Both the position numbers and the translations under genes were made by a program. From contig CAJPSL010000003.1 in the NCBI GenBank assembly GCA_905373315.1, positions 1 through 12,008 on the forward strand: DNA of 12,008 bases, in the 5' to 3' direction. Shown piece after piece: positions 1 through 7,583 of this stretch. The notes under the pieces were generated by a model that ran no database searches, was not told where the DNA came from, and saw only the letters and a program-made list of their open reading frames with translations. Every line of letters begins with the position of its first letter. Position 1 is the first letter of the stretch. Origin of the DNA: Candidatus Saccharimonadota bacterium. GTDB taxonomy: Bacteria; Patescibacteriota; Saccharimonadia; Saccharimonadales; Saccharimonadaceae.

Positions 1-2777
1 GTCGAACCAGACACCAAAACCGGCGATATCCTCAGCCTGGAAGACACGTTTTCTGTGAACAGTTTGGTGTCGTCTGGTGACAGATGTTGCGCTGCCAAGA
101 TCTGAGCATACAAGCGCATGATCTCTGGGTGTGACGGCAGTGTCCCGTCCGCGACGAACCTATCGTGCAGTTGTTGTAGGCAGGCGTGAACCGCGGTTCC
201 ATATGCGGCGGATGGGCTTTTGGCTTGCGGAAAATGGAGCAAATTATTTAACAAAAATCCTTGAGGTCCGCCATGTGAAACGTCCAGGAAATTATTTAGA
301 TGAGTGGCAGATAGTTTGTAGTGCTGTAAGATTGGCGCCAAGACTTCCTGTAGTACTTCGCCGTGCGGTTCAGCCAACTTGGCGCGCCAGTCAGTCAGGA
401 GCGACTCGGTTGCGTCAGTAGCCTCAGGGGTCTCAATGGTTGACGTGTCTAACTCCAGAGAGCTTAGGAAGCTGGCAATCAAATTGTCTTTACCGCCAGT
501 GTCTGTGAGGCTGTGACTGAGGTGAAGGGTCTGTTTGGCGCGAGTCATGGCGACGAAAAACAGGCGTAAACGCTCATCATAGTTGTTGCCTGCTGGTTGC
601 AGCTGTAGGTTGGCTGGATAGCGGATGAGCCGACTGCGCGCACGGACTTTCTCGCCCCACATGTTGTCAGTTGCACCGATGATGAATACGTGCGGGAATT
701 CCAAGCCCTTTGATTTGTGGGCGGTCATGAGATTGATTGAACCTGATTTGTGTTCGGCGGCTGGTCTGATGCTGGTGAGGCGGGTATTGGTCAAATGATG
801 GAGATCGATAAATTGGAGAAGCTGTGTCAAGGTTGGCGTTGCTTCTGTGTAGTGGTCACGCAATTTCTGGCGCAAGGTACGCAGTGCTTCTAGGGTGGTG
901 AGGTAGGCTTCTGGTTCCGACTGTAATTTTTCTGGTGAGAAATAATAGGTGTAGAGGGCGCGGTTGGTGGCGGTTTCGGTGAGGCCTAGTAGTTCATCGA
1001 TATGTTCTTCCAGCGTGAGGTTGGGGACATTTTTGGCTTGTTCTAGCAGCCACTGAGCCAATGGTTCGAACGTTGTTTGAGCGAGCATCGCTTCCAGCCA
1101 GAACTGGCGGTTGCGCCAGGCTGCCAGGCTCAATTTCCAGATGTCCGTGGCGGCAAAGCCAAATGCTGGGTGCGCCAGTAGCTCTGGCAGTAAGCTGTTG
1201 GCGTTGGTTAGGTCGTTGTTGTGAAGTGAGACAACGATGCGGGCTACGAGCTCCAGCGCTTTGATACTGTCTAGTTCCAGGATGTCGTCATGATGCTCGT
1301 AGTTAACACTGATGTTATTTTGATAGAGGTGAGGTAATAATTCAATCAGTTCGTGATGTCGGCGAGATATAACGGCGATGTCCTCGGGCGGTGTGCCTGA
1401 GTTGATGAGATATGCAATTTGCTTAGCGATGCCCGCCCTTTCGTCCAGCGGCGTCATGAAACGGCTCAGTTTGACGGTGGCGCCTGATGACGAGGCGTGG
1501 GGGGTGAGTTGTTTGGACAAATCAGGAATGGTGTTCTCAAGGCGGTCGCTGCCTTGGGTGATGACGCTGCGGGCGGTGGTGAGGATTTGCTCTGCTGAAC
1601 GGTAGTTGTCGGTCAGGACGATGACGGCTGGGTCGTGATAGTGCTGGCGGAAGCGTTGAATGTTGCCAACGTTGGCGCCTTGGAAGCTAAAAATGGCTTG
1701 GTCGTCGTCACCGACTGCCATGATGTTTGGCTCAGGCTCGTCGCCAGTCAGATTGAACAGTAACTGCAGCTGCGCCAAGTTGGTGTCTTGGAATTCATCA
1801 ACCATGATGAACTGGTATTGCTCCTGGAGGTTTGCCCTTAGATCTGGCTGGTGTTTGCATGCGTCCAACACGTTCAAAATCATGTCGTCATAGTCAAACA
1901 GTCCACGCTGTGCCAGTGCACTGCGGTATTGGTCGTACACTGCAGTAACGGCACGTAGTTTAGCGATTGATTCACTGTCCTTTAAGACAAACTCCCCTGC
2001 TGCGTTCTTCTTGCACCAGGCATTTTTCCAGGCGGTGATGGGTTTGGTGGTGTCATTCTCCAAGGCCTCTTGTGCGGCGTTGGCCATGCTGAGTGCCAGT
2101 ACATTGGCGTACGGTGTGATGGCTGCCGGCAAAGGCTGCGGGGTGAGGCTTGCTGCTATTTCTGCTACGTTGGCAAAGGCTGGGATGGTTGATTTTTTGA
2201 TGGTGGTTTGGAAGAGCTGTGCGATGGCTTCAGAAATTTCTGTGATTGTTCGCTCCACGTCGTCCAGAATATGTTGTATTTCTTCAGAGGTCAGACCGTT
2301 GCTTTTGAATTCGGAAATGGTCTTGAGCGTTTCTTTGAGGTAGATAAATTCGTCATTGTTTTTGACGTTGAGTGGATTATCCCAGCTCATGGCCTCAAAA
2401 ATTTCTTGCAGGATTTGTTGCTGCGTCAGCTCGTCGGTTGGTTGTCGATCTGCGCCGCGGAAAAAATATTGCCGGTTGGTGTTGATGATTTCTGAACCAA
2501 AACTGTGAAACGTATGAATGGCGACTTTGTAGGCATCTTCGCCGATGATTTGTTGCAAGCGCTGGCGCATATTGACCGCACCAGAATCAGTAAACGTCAG
2601 ACATAAAATATTGCTTGGTAAGGTGTCAGTTTGGCGCAATATGTGAGCAGCTCGCATGCTCAGCAGCTCAGTCTTGCCAGTGCCAGGACCTGCGATGACC
2701 AACAGCGGTCCGTGAATTTTGTCGATGGCAGAACGTTGATTGGCATTGAGGTTGGCGTAGCGTGTAGAAAAATCCAT
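1..2777 (-). CDS. UvrD/PcrA-type ATP-dependent DNA helicase with C-terminal RecB-like nuclease domain (3' end cut by window)
   Basis: Superfamily 1A 3'-5' DNA helicase, expected to unwind DNA during repair. About 925 residues are visible and the frame is open to the left edge, so the C-terminus is missing. Motifs seen: Q motif near residue 14; Walker A AGPGTGKT with Lys35; motif Ib AIHTFHSFG; Walker B VDEFQD at 326-331; motif III GDDDQAIFSFQGA near 355-367; motif IV with NYRS near 385; motif V MTAHKSKGLEF from 684; motif VI FFVAMTRAK near 745. After a linker, LSATHLNNFLDV (about 822) and YGTAVH (about 859) match the start of a PD-(D/E)XK nuclease of the RecB/AddB type; its catalytic D-E-K residues would lie past the edge. 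The ATG at 2777 is chosen because a -10 box ends 6 nt upstream. Its division of labour in the cell (UvrD-like or AddAB/AdnAB-like) cannot be settled from this part. Confidence 0.9.
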   Translation of the reverse strand, partial: MDFSTRYANLNANQRSAIDKIHGPLLVIAGPGTGKTELLSMRAAHILRQTDTLPSNILCLTFTDSGAVNMRQRLQQIIGEDAYKVAIHTFHSFGSEIINTNRQYFFRGADRQPTDELTQQQILQEIFEAMSWDNPLNVKNNDEFIYLKETLKTISEFKSNGLTSEEIQHILDDVERTITEISEAIAQLFQTTIKKSTIPAFANVAEIAASLTPQPLPAAITPYANVLALSMANAAQEALENDTTKPITAWKNAWCKKNAAGEFVLKDSESIAKLRAVTAVYDQYRSALAQRGLFDYDDMILNVLDACKHQPDLRANLQEQYQFIMVDEFQDTNLAQLQLLFNLTGDEPEPNIMAVGDDDQAIFSFQGANVGNIQRFRQHYHDPAVIVLTDNYRSAEQILTTARSVITQGSDRLENTIPDLSKQLTPHASSSGATVKLSRFMTPLDERAGIAKQIAYLINSGTPPEDIAVISRRHHELIELLPHLYQNNISVNYEHHDDILELDSIKALELVARIVVSLHNNDLTNANSLLPELLAHPAFGFAATDIWKLSLAAWRNRQFWLEAMLAQTTFEPLAQWLLEQAKNVPNLTLEEHIDELLGLTETATNRALYTYYFSPEKLQSEPEAYLTTLEALRTLRQKLRDHYTEATPTLTQLLQFIDLHHLTNTRLTSIRPAAEHKSGSINLMTAHKSKGLEFPHVFIIGATDNMWGEKVRARSRLIRYPANLQLQPAGNNYDERLRLFFVAMTRAKQTLHLSHSLTDTGGKDNLIASFLSSLELDTSTIETPEATDATESLLTDWRAKLAEPHGEVLQEVLAPILQHYKLSATHLNNFLDVSHGGPQGFLLNNLLHFPQAKSPSAAYGTAVHACLQQLHDRFVADGTLPSHPEIMRLYAQILAAQHLSPDDTKLFTENVSSRLRISPVLVSGS

Positions 2778-2783
2778 ACTTAC

Positions 2784-2812
2784 AGTATACGCGTGCGGTT
2801 GAAAATGGTAAA
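2784..2812 (-). promoter_or_regulatory. Promoter of the helicase gene, leaderless arrangement
   Basis: On the minus strand a -10 box TATACT (2784-2789) follows a TTTACC -35-like box (2807-2812) with a 17-nt spacer. Only six bases separate the -10 box from the ATG, so transcription should start at the A of the start codon. The -35 box overlaps the -10 of the divergent gene at 2821. There is no Shine-Dalgarno site. Confidence 0.65.
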
Positions 2813-2814
2813 AT
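2806..2814 (+). promoter_or_regulatory. Extended -10 promoter of the small protein / P-type ATPase operon
   Basis: TGGTAAAAT is an extended -10 element (TG-N-TAAAAT). The hexamer at 2809-2814 lies six bases before the ATG at 2821, which predicts a leaderless transcript. No good -35 box is seen, which fits an extended -10 promoter. It overlaps the helicase promoter on the other strand. Confidence 0.6.
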
Positions 2815-2820
2815 AAAGCC

Positions 2821-3306
2821 ATGAAGCCTACAGTGACCGCGTCGGAGTTGGAATCTTTAATCAGTGAAGCGTTTGATGTTGATGTCTCAGTAAAGCGATT
2901 TATCTTGCCGTTGGCTGATGTTGGTCGCACGGCGCAGGCGGCGGTATTTATGGCGTCTAGCAACCAGTTGCTGCTCTATTTGCGCGCGTCTTCCAATATG
3001 ACACTGGCGGATGTCAAAAAAATAGCAGTACGCATGGGACTCAGGCTGGACGAATTTTATCCGCCCAAGTATCAGCCGGATTATTTTGATATCCTTGGTC
3101 GTCAAAAATTTCAAGAAGTATTCCCTGGCATGACGGTACAGTCAGAGGAGGATTTGATTTTCTACCGAACCTTGGCGCCATATAACCCTGCCCTGGCAGT
3201 GGTTTCAGAAATCAAAAATGGCGAAATCCATCAATTTGACCCTGACGTTCACGGCGAATGGCGAGTGGGCGCACGGTTTGCCTACAGGAAGGTCCGCGCT
3301 AAGTAA
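2821..3306 (+). CDS. Hypothetical protein coupled to a P-type ATPase
   Basis: A 161-residue protein I do not recognise. It looks soluble: no signal peptide, no membrane segment and no cysteine. The N-terminal half has mixed alpha/beta character, with a hydrophobic strand QLLLYLRA followed by MTLADVKKIAVRMGL, then a PPKYQPDYFDILGRQKF segment. The C-terminal half contains EEDLIFYRTLAPYNPALAVV and ends in a basic tail (RKVRAK). The middle faintly recalls YbaK/ProX-like deacylase proteins, but no diagnostic motif is present and I do not assign that function. Its TAA overlaps the ATG of the downstream P-type ATPase by one base (TAATG), so the two are probably translated together and it may serve or regulate that pump. 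Translation starts at the ATG six bases after an extended -10 box. Confidence 0.75.
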   Translation: MKPTVTASELESLISEAFDVDVSVKRFILPLADVGRTAQAAVFMASSNQLLLYLRASSNMTLADVKKIAVRMGLRLDEFYPPKYQPDYFDILGRQKFQEVFPGMTVQSEEDLIFYRTLAPYNPALAVVSEIKNGEIHQFDPDVHGEWRVGARFAYRKVRAK

Positions 3307-5627
3307 TGAACGGCTACTGGGAAATTATTCGTCGTAATTTGTTTTCGCCGATTGTTATCGCAATTTTTCTGTTGGCGGGCGCGCTGATTTATGCTCGGGA
3401 GTACCGCGATGCGTGGTTTATCTCAGTGGTGATTGTGGTAAATTCGTTGATTGGTATCGTCCAGGAAATTCGCGCCAAACGGGCACTCAAGAAACTGGAG
3501 CTGATGAGTCAACCGCGAGCGCGGCTGTTGTCGGCTGATGGTTCTGTGACGGAAGTGGCGTATGATGCGTTGCAGGTTGGCGACAAGATTCAACTGATCG
3601 CTGGCGATGAGGTGCCAGCGGATGTGGAGATGCTGGAGGTCAAAGGGTTGGAATTAAACGAAAGTATGTTGACTGGCGAATCGGCGGCCGTCGAAAAAAG
3701 TGTCGGTGACACGGCTTGGGCGGCGACCACTGTCTTGGCTGGCTCTGGCGAAGCTCGCGTGACGGCAGTTGGTGCGGACACGAAAGCCGGTGCCATCAGT
3801 CAAGTACTGAAGCAGTACAAGCCAGAGTTGACTCCTCTGCAGCGAGCGATTCAGCGAGCCATTAGCTTTTTGACGTTTGGTGCATTTGGGCTGGCGGCGT
3901 TGATATTCATCGCCTACATGACATCTGGTCAGGACTCGGTGCAGATATTGAAAACCATCACTTCAGCAGCTGTGACCGTTGTGCCAGAGGGGTTGCTACT
4001 GGCAAGTTCATTGCTCTTGGCGTTTGGTTCGATCAAATTAGCGCAAGCTAGAGTCTTGCCACAAAAATTGTCAGCCATTGAAGCCATGGCGCTACTCAAC
4101 TTGCTGTGTGTCGACAAAACTGGCACGCTTACCAGCGACGAAGTGACGTTGGAAAAAATCGTTGCTTTGGGTAGCGGCGATCAATCAGACGAAATGCTTT
4201 CAGGGATTGTCGCCTTGATCGCGGAGCAAACCAGTGGTGGCAATATCACTGGTCAAGCTATCTTGGAAGCAGCCACGCCGCTCAAGGACGCCAAGATTAT
4301 TGACGTTATGGCGTTCTCATCGGCGCGCAAAATGGCGGGTTTGCGGTTTGAGTCTGAAGGCAAAATTCGCACAGTCGTCATGGGCGCGCCAGAATTTGTG
4401 ACGGAACTAGCGCCAGTTGATGCAATGGGTCAGCGTCAAATTAACGAATGGGCTGACGCGGGTCTGCGTGTATTGCTACTGGCTGAGTTTGATGATTCTC
4501 GGGGCGCTTTGAAGGATTTGCCTGCTGGGTCTGGCCGTGCCATCGGTGCGGTGATTTTGCGCAATGCGCTGCGCGATGGTGTTCAGAAAACCGTTCAATT
4601 TTTGCAAGATCAAGGTGTCAGTATTCGGGTGATATCTGGCGACAACCCACGGACGGTGCAGTTCATCGCCTCGGCGGCTGGCATCAATAATTCTGATAAA
4701 GCCATCACCGGTGCGGCGCTGGCTGCGTTGAGTGACAAAGATTTTATCAAGGCGGCTGACGAACACGTCATATTTGCCCGAGTGCATCCAGAGCAAAAGG
4801 AGCGGTTGATTGCGCATTATAAAAATCAGGCCCTGTTCACTGGTATGGTCGGTGACGGCGTCAATGACGCGCTGGCACTCAAAAAGGCTGATCTTGGCGT
4901 GGCTATGCACGCGGGCGCACCAGCGTCGCGTCGCGTCTCAGATATTATCCTGTTGAATAACTCATTCACCTCTTTGCCACTTGGTATGCGGCTAGGCAAC
5001 CGAATCATGCAAGCGATTGAGGTGATCGCTACCCTGTTCTTCCACAAAATTACATACGGCGTCGTGCTGCTGATGTGTACGCTGTCGCTGGGCATGGTCT
5101 ATCCATATCAGCCGCGTCACATCACCTTTATGAATATTTTCCTAGTGACGCTGCCGACTTTGATGTGGACATTTTTCCCGCCTGTACCGAACCATCGCAT
5201 CAATCCTCGCCTGTTTTGGCGCCATACGCTGATCAGCGTGATGCCCATCGCGCTGATCACGGGGTTGACAGTAGCCTTCACCTATTGGATCGGCTCTGCC
5301 GTCTTCCCTGATCGTCCGGAGGAAGTCGCTACTATGACGGTGCTGACGGCGACGTTTTATGGCGTTTACCTGGTATTTTTGGTCGGGCCTATGTTGGGCG
5401 TTACCTTGACGCGGAACGCCAGAAAAGCACGCTTGTTGTACATGCTGGCAGTGAGTATTGTGGCGGCCGGTAGCTTTGGCATCGGTCCGCTTCGTCGATT
5501 CTTTGACTTTACCAAGCCAGATATCATTGTGCTACTACCGGCGCTTGGCGTCATCGTCCTGGCGGCAACCTTACAGTGGTGGCTCGCACTGCGCGCTGGT
5601 GTGAAAGTCAGATCTTCGCAGTCTTAA
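3306..5627 (+). CDS. CtpE-like cation-transporting P-type ATPase
   Basis: An integral membrane P-type ATPase of 773 residues, predicted to move a cation using ATP. Motifs in order: M1-M2 at about 15-55; actuator TGES (TGE 123-125); M4 motif VPEGL at 226-230; phosphorylation site DKTGTLT with Asp270; nucleotide-binding GAPE at 360-363, preceded by Met where SERCA has Lys (KGAPE); SGDNPRT from 444; hinge GDGVND at 516-521; then a C-terminal six-helix membrane region from about 575. The short N-terminus that opens directly on M1, the VPEGLLL M4 motif and the PTLMWTFFPPVPN stretch in M6 resemble mycobacterial CtpE, a calcium-uptake ATPase. M6 lacks the Asp of the SERCA site (NLVTD is replaced by FLVTLP), so calcium is only a guess. 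The ATG at 3306 overlaps the upstream stop. AGGAAGG lies 13 nt upstream, rather far for a Shine-Dalgarno site, so coupled re-initiation is likely. Confidence 0.93.
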   Translation: MNGYWEIIRRNLFSPIVIAIFLLAGALIYAREYRDAWFISVVIVVNSLIGIVQEIRAKRALKKLELMSQPRARLLSADGSVTEVAYDALQVGDKIQLIAGDEVPADVEMLEVKGLELNESMLTGESAAVEKSVGDTAWAATTVLAGSGEARVTAVGADTKAGAISQVLKQYKPELTPLQRAIQRAISFLTFGAFGLAALIFIAYMTSGQDSVQILKTITSAAVTVVPEGLLLASSLLLAFGSIKLAQARVLPQKLSAIEAMALLNLLCVDKTGTLTSDEVTLEKIVALGSGDQSDEMLSGIVALIAEQTSGGNITGQAILEAATPLKDAKIIDVMAFSSARKMAGLRFESEGKIRTVVMGAPEFVTELAPVDAMGQRQINEWADAGLRVLLLAEFDDSRGALKDLPAGSGRAIGAVILRNALRDGVQKTVQFLQDQGVSIRVISGDNPRTVQFIASAAGINNSDKAITGAALAALSDKDFIKAADEHVIFARVHPEQKERLIAHYKNQALFTGMVGDGVNDALALKKADLGVAMHAGAPASRRVSDIILLNNSFTSLPLGMRLGNRIMQAIEVIATLFFHKITYGVVLLMCTLSLGMVYPYQPRHITFMNIFLVTLPTLMWTFFPPVPNHRINPRLFWRHTLISVMPIALITGLTVAFTYWIGSAVFPDRPEEVATMTVLTATFYGVYLVFLVGPMLGVTLTRNARKARLLYMLAVSIVAAGSFGIGPLRRFFDFTKPDIIVLLPALGVIVLAATLQWWLALRAGVKVRSSQS

Positions 5628-6958
5628 TGCGACACTCTGTCTAATACAACCAGATTCTCAATGTGTGGTGTGCGTGGAAAGAAATTATAGCCCTGATGAT
5701 GCACAATGCAATATTTTTCACTGAGCAAAGCAACGTCCCGAGCTTGAGTAACGGGGCTGCAACTCAAGTAGACGATGCGTGGCGGCAATTGTTCTAACAA
5801 GCGGTCGATGACGTCCGCATGCAAGCCGGCACGTGGCGGATCGACGATGATGAGATTGTCAGGGTGAATATAATCAAGGGCTTGCTCACTGGCTGCCAAG
5901 ACGGCTTTGGCATTGTTTTCGCGTCCCAAAGCGTGAATATTTCGCTGCATTTCCTGGACGGCATGCTCATTGATTTCCACCAATGTGACATGTTCTCCGC
6001 CAATAGTGAGACCGATAGTGCCGACACCCGAATACATATCAACAGTTGCTGGAGCGTTATCTGACTCTGTTGACATGGTACGGATCCAGGCTGCCATGTC
6101 GGTGAGGGCTTGCTCGTAGACCGGTAGATTGACCTGGAAAAATCCTTCAGCAACATAGCGAAACGGAACGTCCAGCACTTTGTCAGTGAGAACAGTGTCG
6201 CCAAACGCCGCTAGCCGTTCGGTGATGACACTAGCAGGACTTTTAGGGTTAGAATAGATGATTTCTCCGCCCTGGGCTGACAGCGCGGCTGCCTCTTCGG
6301 CGGTGATGACATTTTCCAGGCGGTCTTTGAGATACAATTGCCAAATGCACTTGCCTGTTTGGCTACACCTGATGAGTAGTGTTTTGAGGTTGCGTGCGGT
6401 GACTGGTTTGGTGCGCAGCAAGTCGCGAATTTCTAGGGCTAGTGTGTTGATCTCGGGACGAGCAAGCGAGGTGCCGTCGACGGTGATTTTACCCTTTGAG
6501 CCACGTCGGAAAAATGCCAAATCAAGCGTATCAATTTCTGAGTCCGGGTCGGTGTCGCTGTACCAGCTGTATTCAACTTTGTTACGATACGCCAATTGCT
6601 GCTCGTCCGTATAGACTGTTGGCGTAGTCGGCAAGGTAACGTGATGTAGCCTAAACGCTTCAGCAATTAGCTGGGCTTTGTACTGCTGCTCTGCTGAAAA
6701 ATTCATGATTTGCCAGGGGCTAGTGCTGAGATAGCTACCTGGATCGACTGGAGTGATGCGCTCAGGACTGGCGTGATGGACCTCAGTTACGACGCCTTCG
6801 ACGAGCTTTGATTTTTTCTTGGTCACCCTGATAGTCACTTGTTCGCCTGGCAATCCACCCCATACAAATGCTTTACGGCCATCTGCCAGCGTGCCGATGG
6901 TCTGGCCGCCGCCCACGATGTTTTCCAGGGTTAAGGTTGCAGTCTGCGCTTTCTTCAT
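5624..6958 (-). CDS. TRAM-domain class I SAM-dependent RNA uridine-C5 methyltransferase (TrmA/RlmD family)
   Basis: A 444-residue enzyme that should transfer a methyl group from SAM to C5 of a uridine in rRNA or tRNA. Residues 1-60 form a TRAM RNA-binding domain (ENIVGGGQTIG...VWGGLPGEQV). Family motifs: GFFQVN before the SAM fold; motif I DMYSGVGT from Asp307; VEINEHAV; motif IV DPPRAG from Asp373; catalytic Cys400 in LSCSPVTQARD; general base Glu434 in PHIENLVVL. The cysteines that bind a 4Fe-4S cluster in E. coli RlmD are absent: the region after TRAM reads SYLSTSPWQIMNF where CGGC would be expected. Whether the target is 23S rRNA (RlmD, RlmC or RlmCD-like) or tRNA cannot be decided here. 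A start 48 bp further upstream (7006) is open, but the -10 box lies inside that extension, so ATG 6958 is preferred. It converges on the CtpE-like gene and overlaps it by 4 bp. Confidence 0.92.
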   Translation of the reverse strand: MKKAQTATLTLENIVGGGQTIGTLADGRKAFVWGGLPGEQVTIRVTKKKSKLVEGVVTEVHHASPERITPVDPGSYLSTSPWQIMNFSAEQQYKAQLIAEAFRLHHVTLPTTPTVYTDEQQLAYRNKVEYSWYSDTDPDSEIDTLDLAFFRRGSKGKITVDGTSLARPEINTLALEIRDLLRTKPVTARNLKTLLIRCSQTGKCIWQLYLKDRLENVITAEEAAALSAQGGEIIYSNPKSPASVITERLAAFGDTVLTDKVLDVPFRYVAEGFFQVNLPVYEQALTDMAAWIRTMSTESDNAPATVDMYSGVGTIGLTIGGEHVTLVEINEHAVQEMQRNIHALGRENNAKAVLAASEQALDYIHPDNLIIVDPPRAGLHADVIDRLLEQLPPRIVYLSCSPVTQARDVALLSEKYCIVHHQGYNFFPRTPHIENLVVLDRVSH

Positions 6959-6964
6959 TGCCCT

Positions 6965-6994
6965 ATTGTACCCCAAACCAGGCGCATTTGGAAA
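6965..6994 (-). promoter_or_regulatory. Promoter of the RNA methyltransferase gene, leaderless arrangement
   Basis: On the minus strand the -10 box TACAAT (6965-6970) sits six bases before the ATG at 6958. A TTTCCA -35-like box (6989-6994) lies 18 nt further upstream. No Shine-Dalgarno site is present. The position of this box is the reason for rejecting the longer start at 7006. Confidence 0.6.
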
Positions 6995-7021
6995 ATGGCT
7001 AAACACCGAAACAATGTACGC

Positions 7022-7483
7022 TTAGAAATCGCAATTCTCAGCGGCTGGCGCTGGTGTGTTCCACCACATCGCCAGGATGCCTTTTCCGACGCGACATTTG
7101 GTGCCGTTAGCTCGGTACATCAGTAGCCCATAGCGATTGTCAGGGCTTTTGTTGACAGTGTATTCGTAGTGTTTGCCGCGCCAGTCTGTCGGTAATTCTT
7201 TGAGATATTTTGGTACTAAAAGCGGGTTGAGCTCGCCAGCGTCGCATGTGCGGTTGGTTGCTGAGCTATATTTACTGCAGGACGCAGGCCATGGATATTC
7301 TCCATTTTGACTGTAATATTCTTCGACGGCGTTTTGGATGGTTAATAATTCAGTTTTGCTTTCATTGTTAATGGCGTCTTCGCGAGCAGTGCGCCATGCC
7401 AAGCCACCGACGGTCATCAAGATAGCGAGGACCAAGACGACTACCAACACTTCGACGATTGTAAAACCATATTGCTTATGCAT
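7022..7483 (-). CDS. Type IV prepilin / pseudopilin-like protein
   Basis: A 153-residue protein with a class III (prepilin) signal: leader MHKQYG, cleavage expected after Gly6, then FTIVEVLVVVLVLAILMTV with Phe at +1 and Glu at +5, forming the hydrophobic N-terminal helix to about residue 30. A prepilin peptidase should cut and methylate it, and it would then enter a pilus or pseudopilus. The rest resembles the GspG-type pseudopilin fold: an amphipathic helix ending in VEEYYSQNGEYPWP, and YLKELPTDWRGKHYEY, comparable to the YLkklPkDPWGnpY pattern of GspG. Cys69, Cys80, Cys130 and Cys151 could form two disulfides. It stands alone: no prepilin peptidase, PilB/PilC or other pilin gene is in the window. 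The frame is open further upstream to 7609, but that extension crosses the promoter and part of the tRNA gene, so it is not coding. Confidence 0.88.
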   Translation of the reverse strand: MHKQYGFTIVEVLVVVLVLAILMTVGGLAWRTAREDAINNESKTELLTIQNAVEEYYSQNGEYPWPASCSKYSSATNRTCDAGELNPLLVPKYLKELPTDWRGKHYEYTVNKSPDNRYGLLMYRANGTKCRVGKGILAMWWNTPAPAAENCDF

Positions 7484-7489
7484 AGTTTG

Positions 7490-7518
7490 ATTATACGGCG
7501 GTGTTGGCGGATTGGCAA
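7490..7518 (-). promoter_or_regulatory. Strong promoter of the prepilin gene, leaderless arrangement
   Basis: TTGCCA (7513-7518), a 17-nt spacer and a perfect TATAAT (7490-7495) on the minus strand. Six bases then lead to the ATG at 7483. This is the closest match to a sigma-70-type consensus promoter in the window, and it fixes the start of the prepilin gene. Confidence 0.8.
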
Positions 7519-7520
7519 GC

Positions 7521-7549
7521 TTGGTATCTCTGCCCTGATGTGCTACAAT
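7521..7549 (+). promoter_or_regulatory. Promoter of tRNA-Gln
   Basis: TTGGTA (7521-7526), a 17-nt spacer and TACAAT (7544-7549), with TG one base before the -10 box (extended -10). Transcription should start near 7556, giving a leader of about 28 nt before the mature tRNA. It lies back to back with the prepilin promoter; the two -35 boxes are two bases apart. Confidence 0.65.
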
Positions 7550-7583
7550 GTTACACGTAGTTGCGCTCACGCGTTGCTCATAT

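Noticed and set aside
131..2816. Several plus-strand open frames in the first 2.8 kb
   Set aside because: All are shadows of the helicase gene on the minus strand, which is one uninterrupted frame with all helicase motifs in order.
3306..5627. KdpB-type potassium pump
   Set aside because: The M4 motif, the M6 sequence and the absence of kdpA and kdpC genes do not fit; similarity is to CtpE-like ATPases.
6959..7006. Longer start for the RNA methyltransferase at 7006
   Set aside because: The added 16 residues are not family-like, and the TACAAT -10 box lies inside them; the TRAM domain begins right after ATG 6958.
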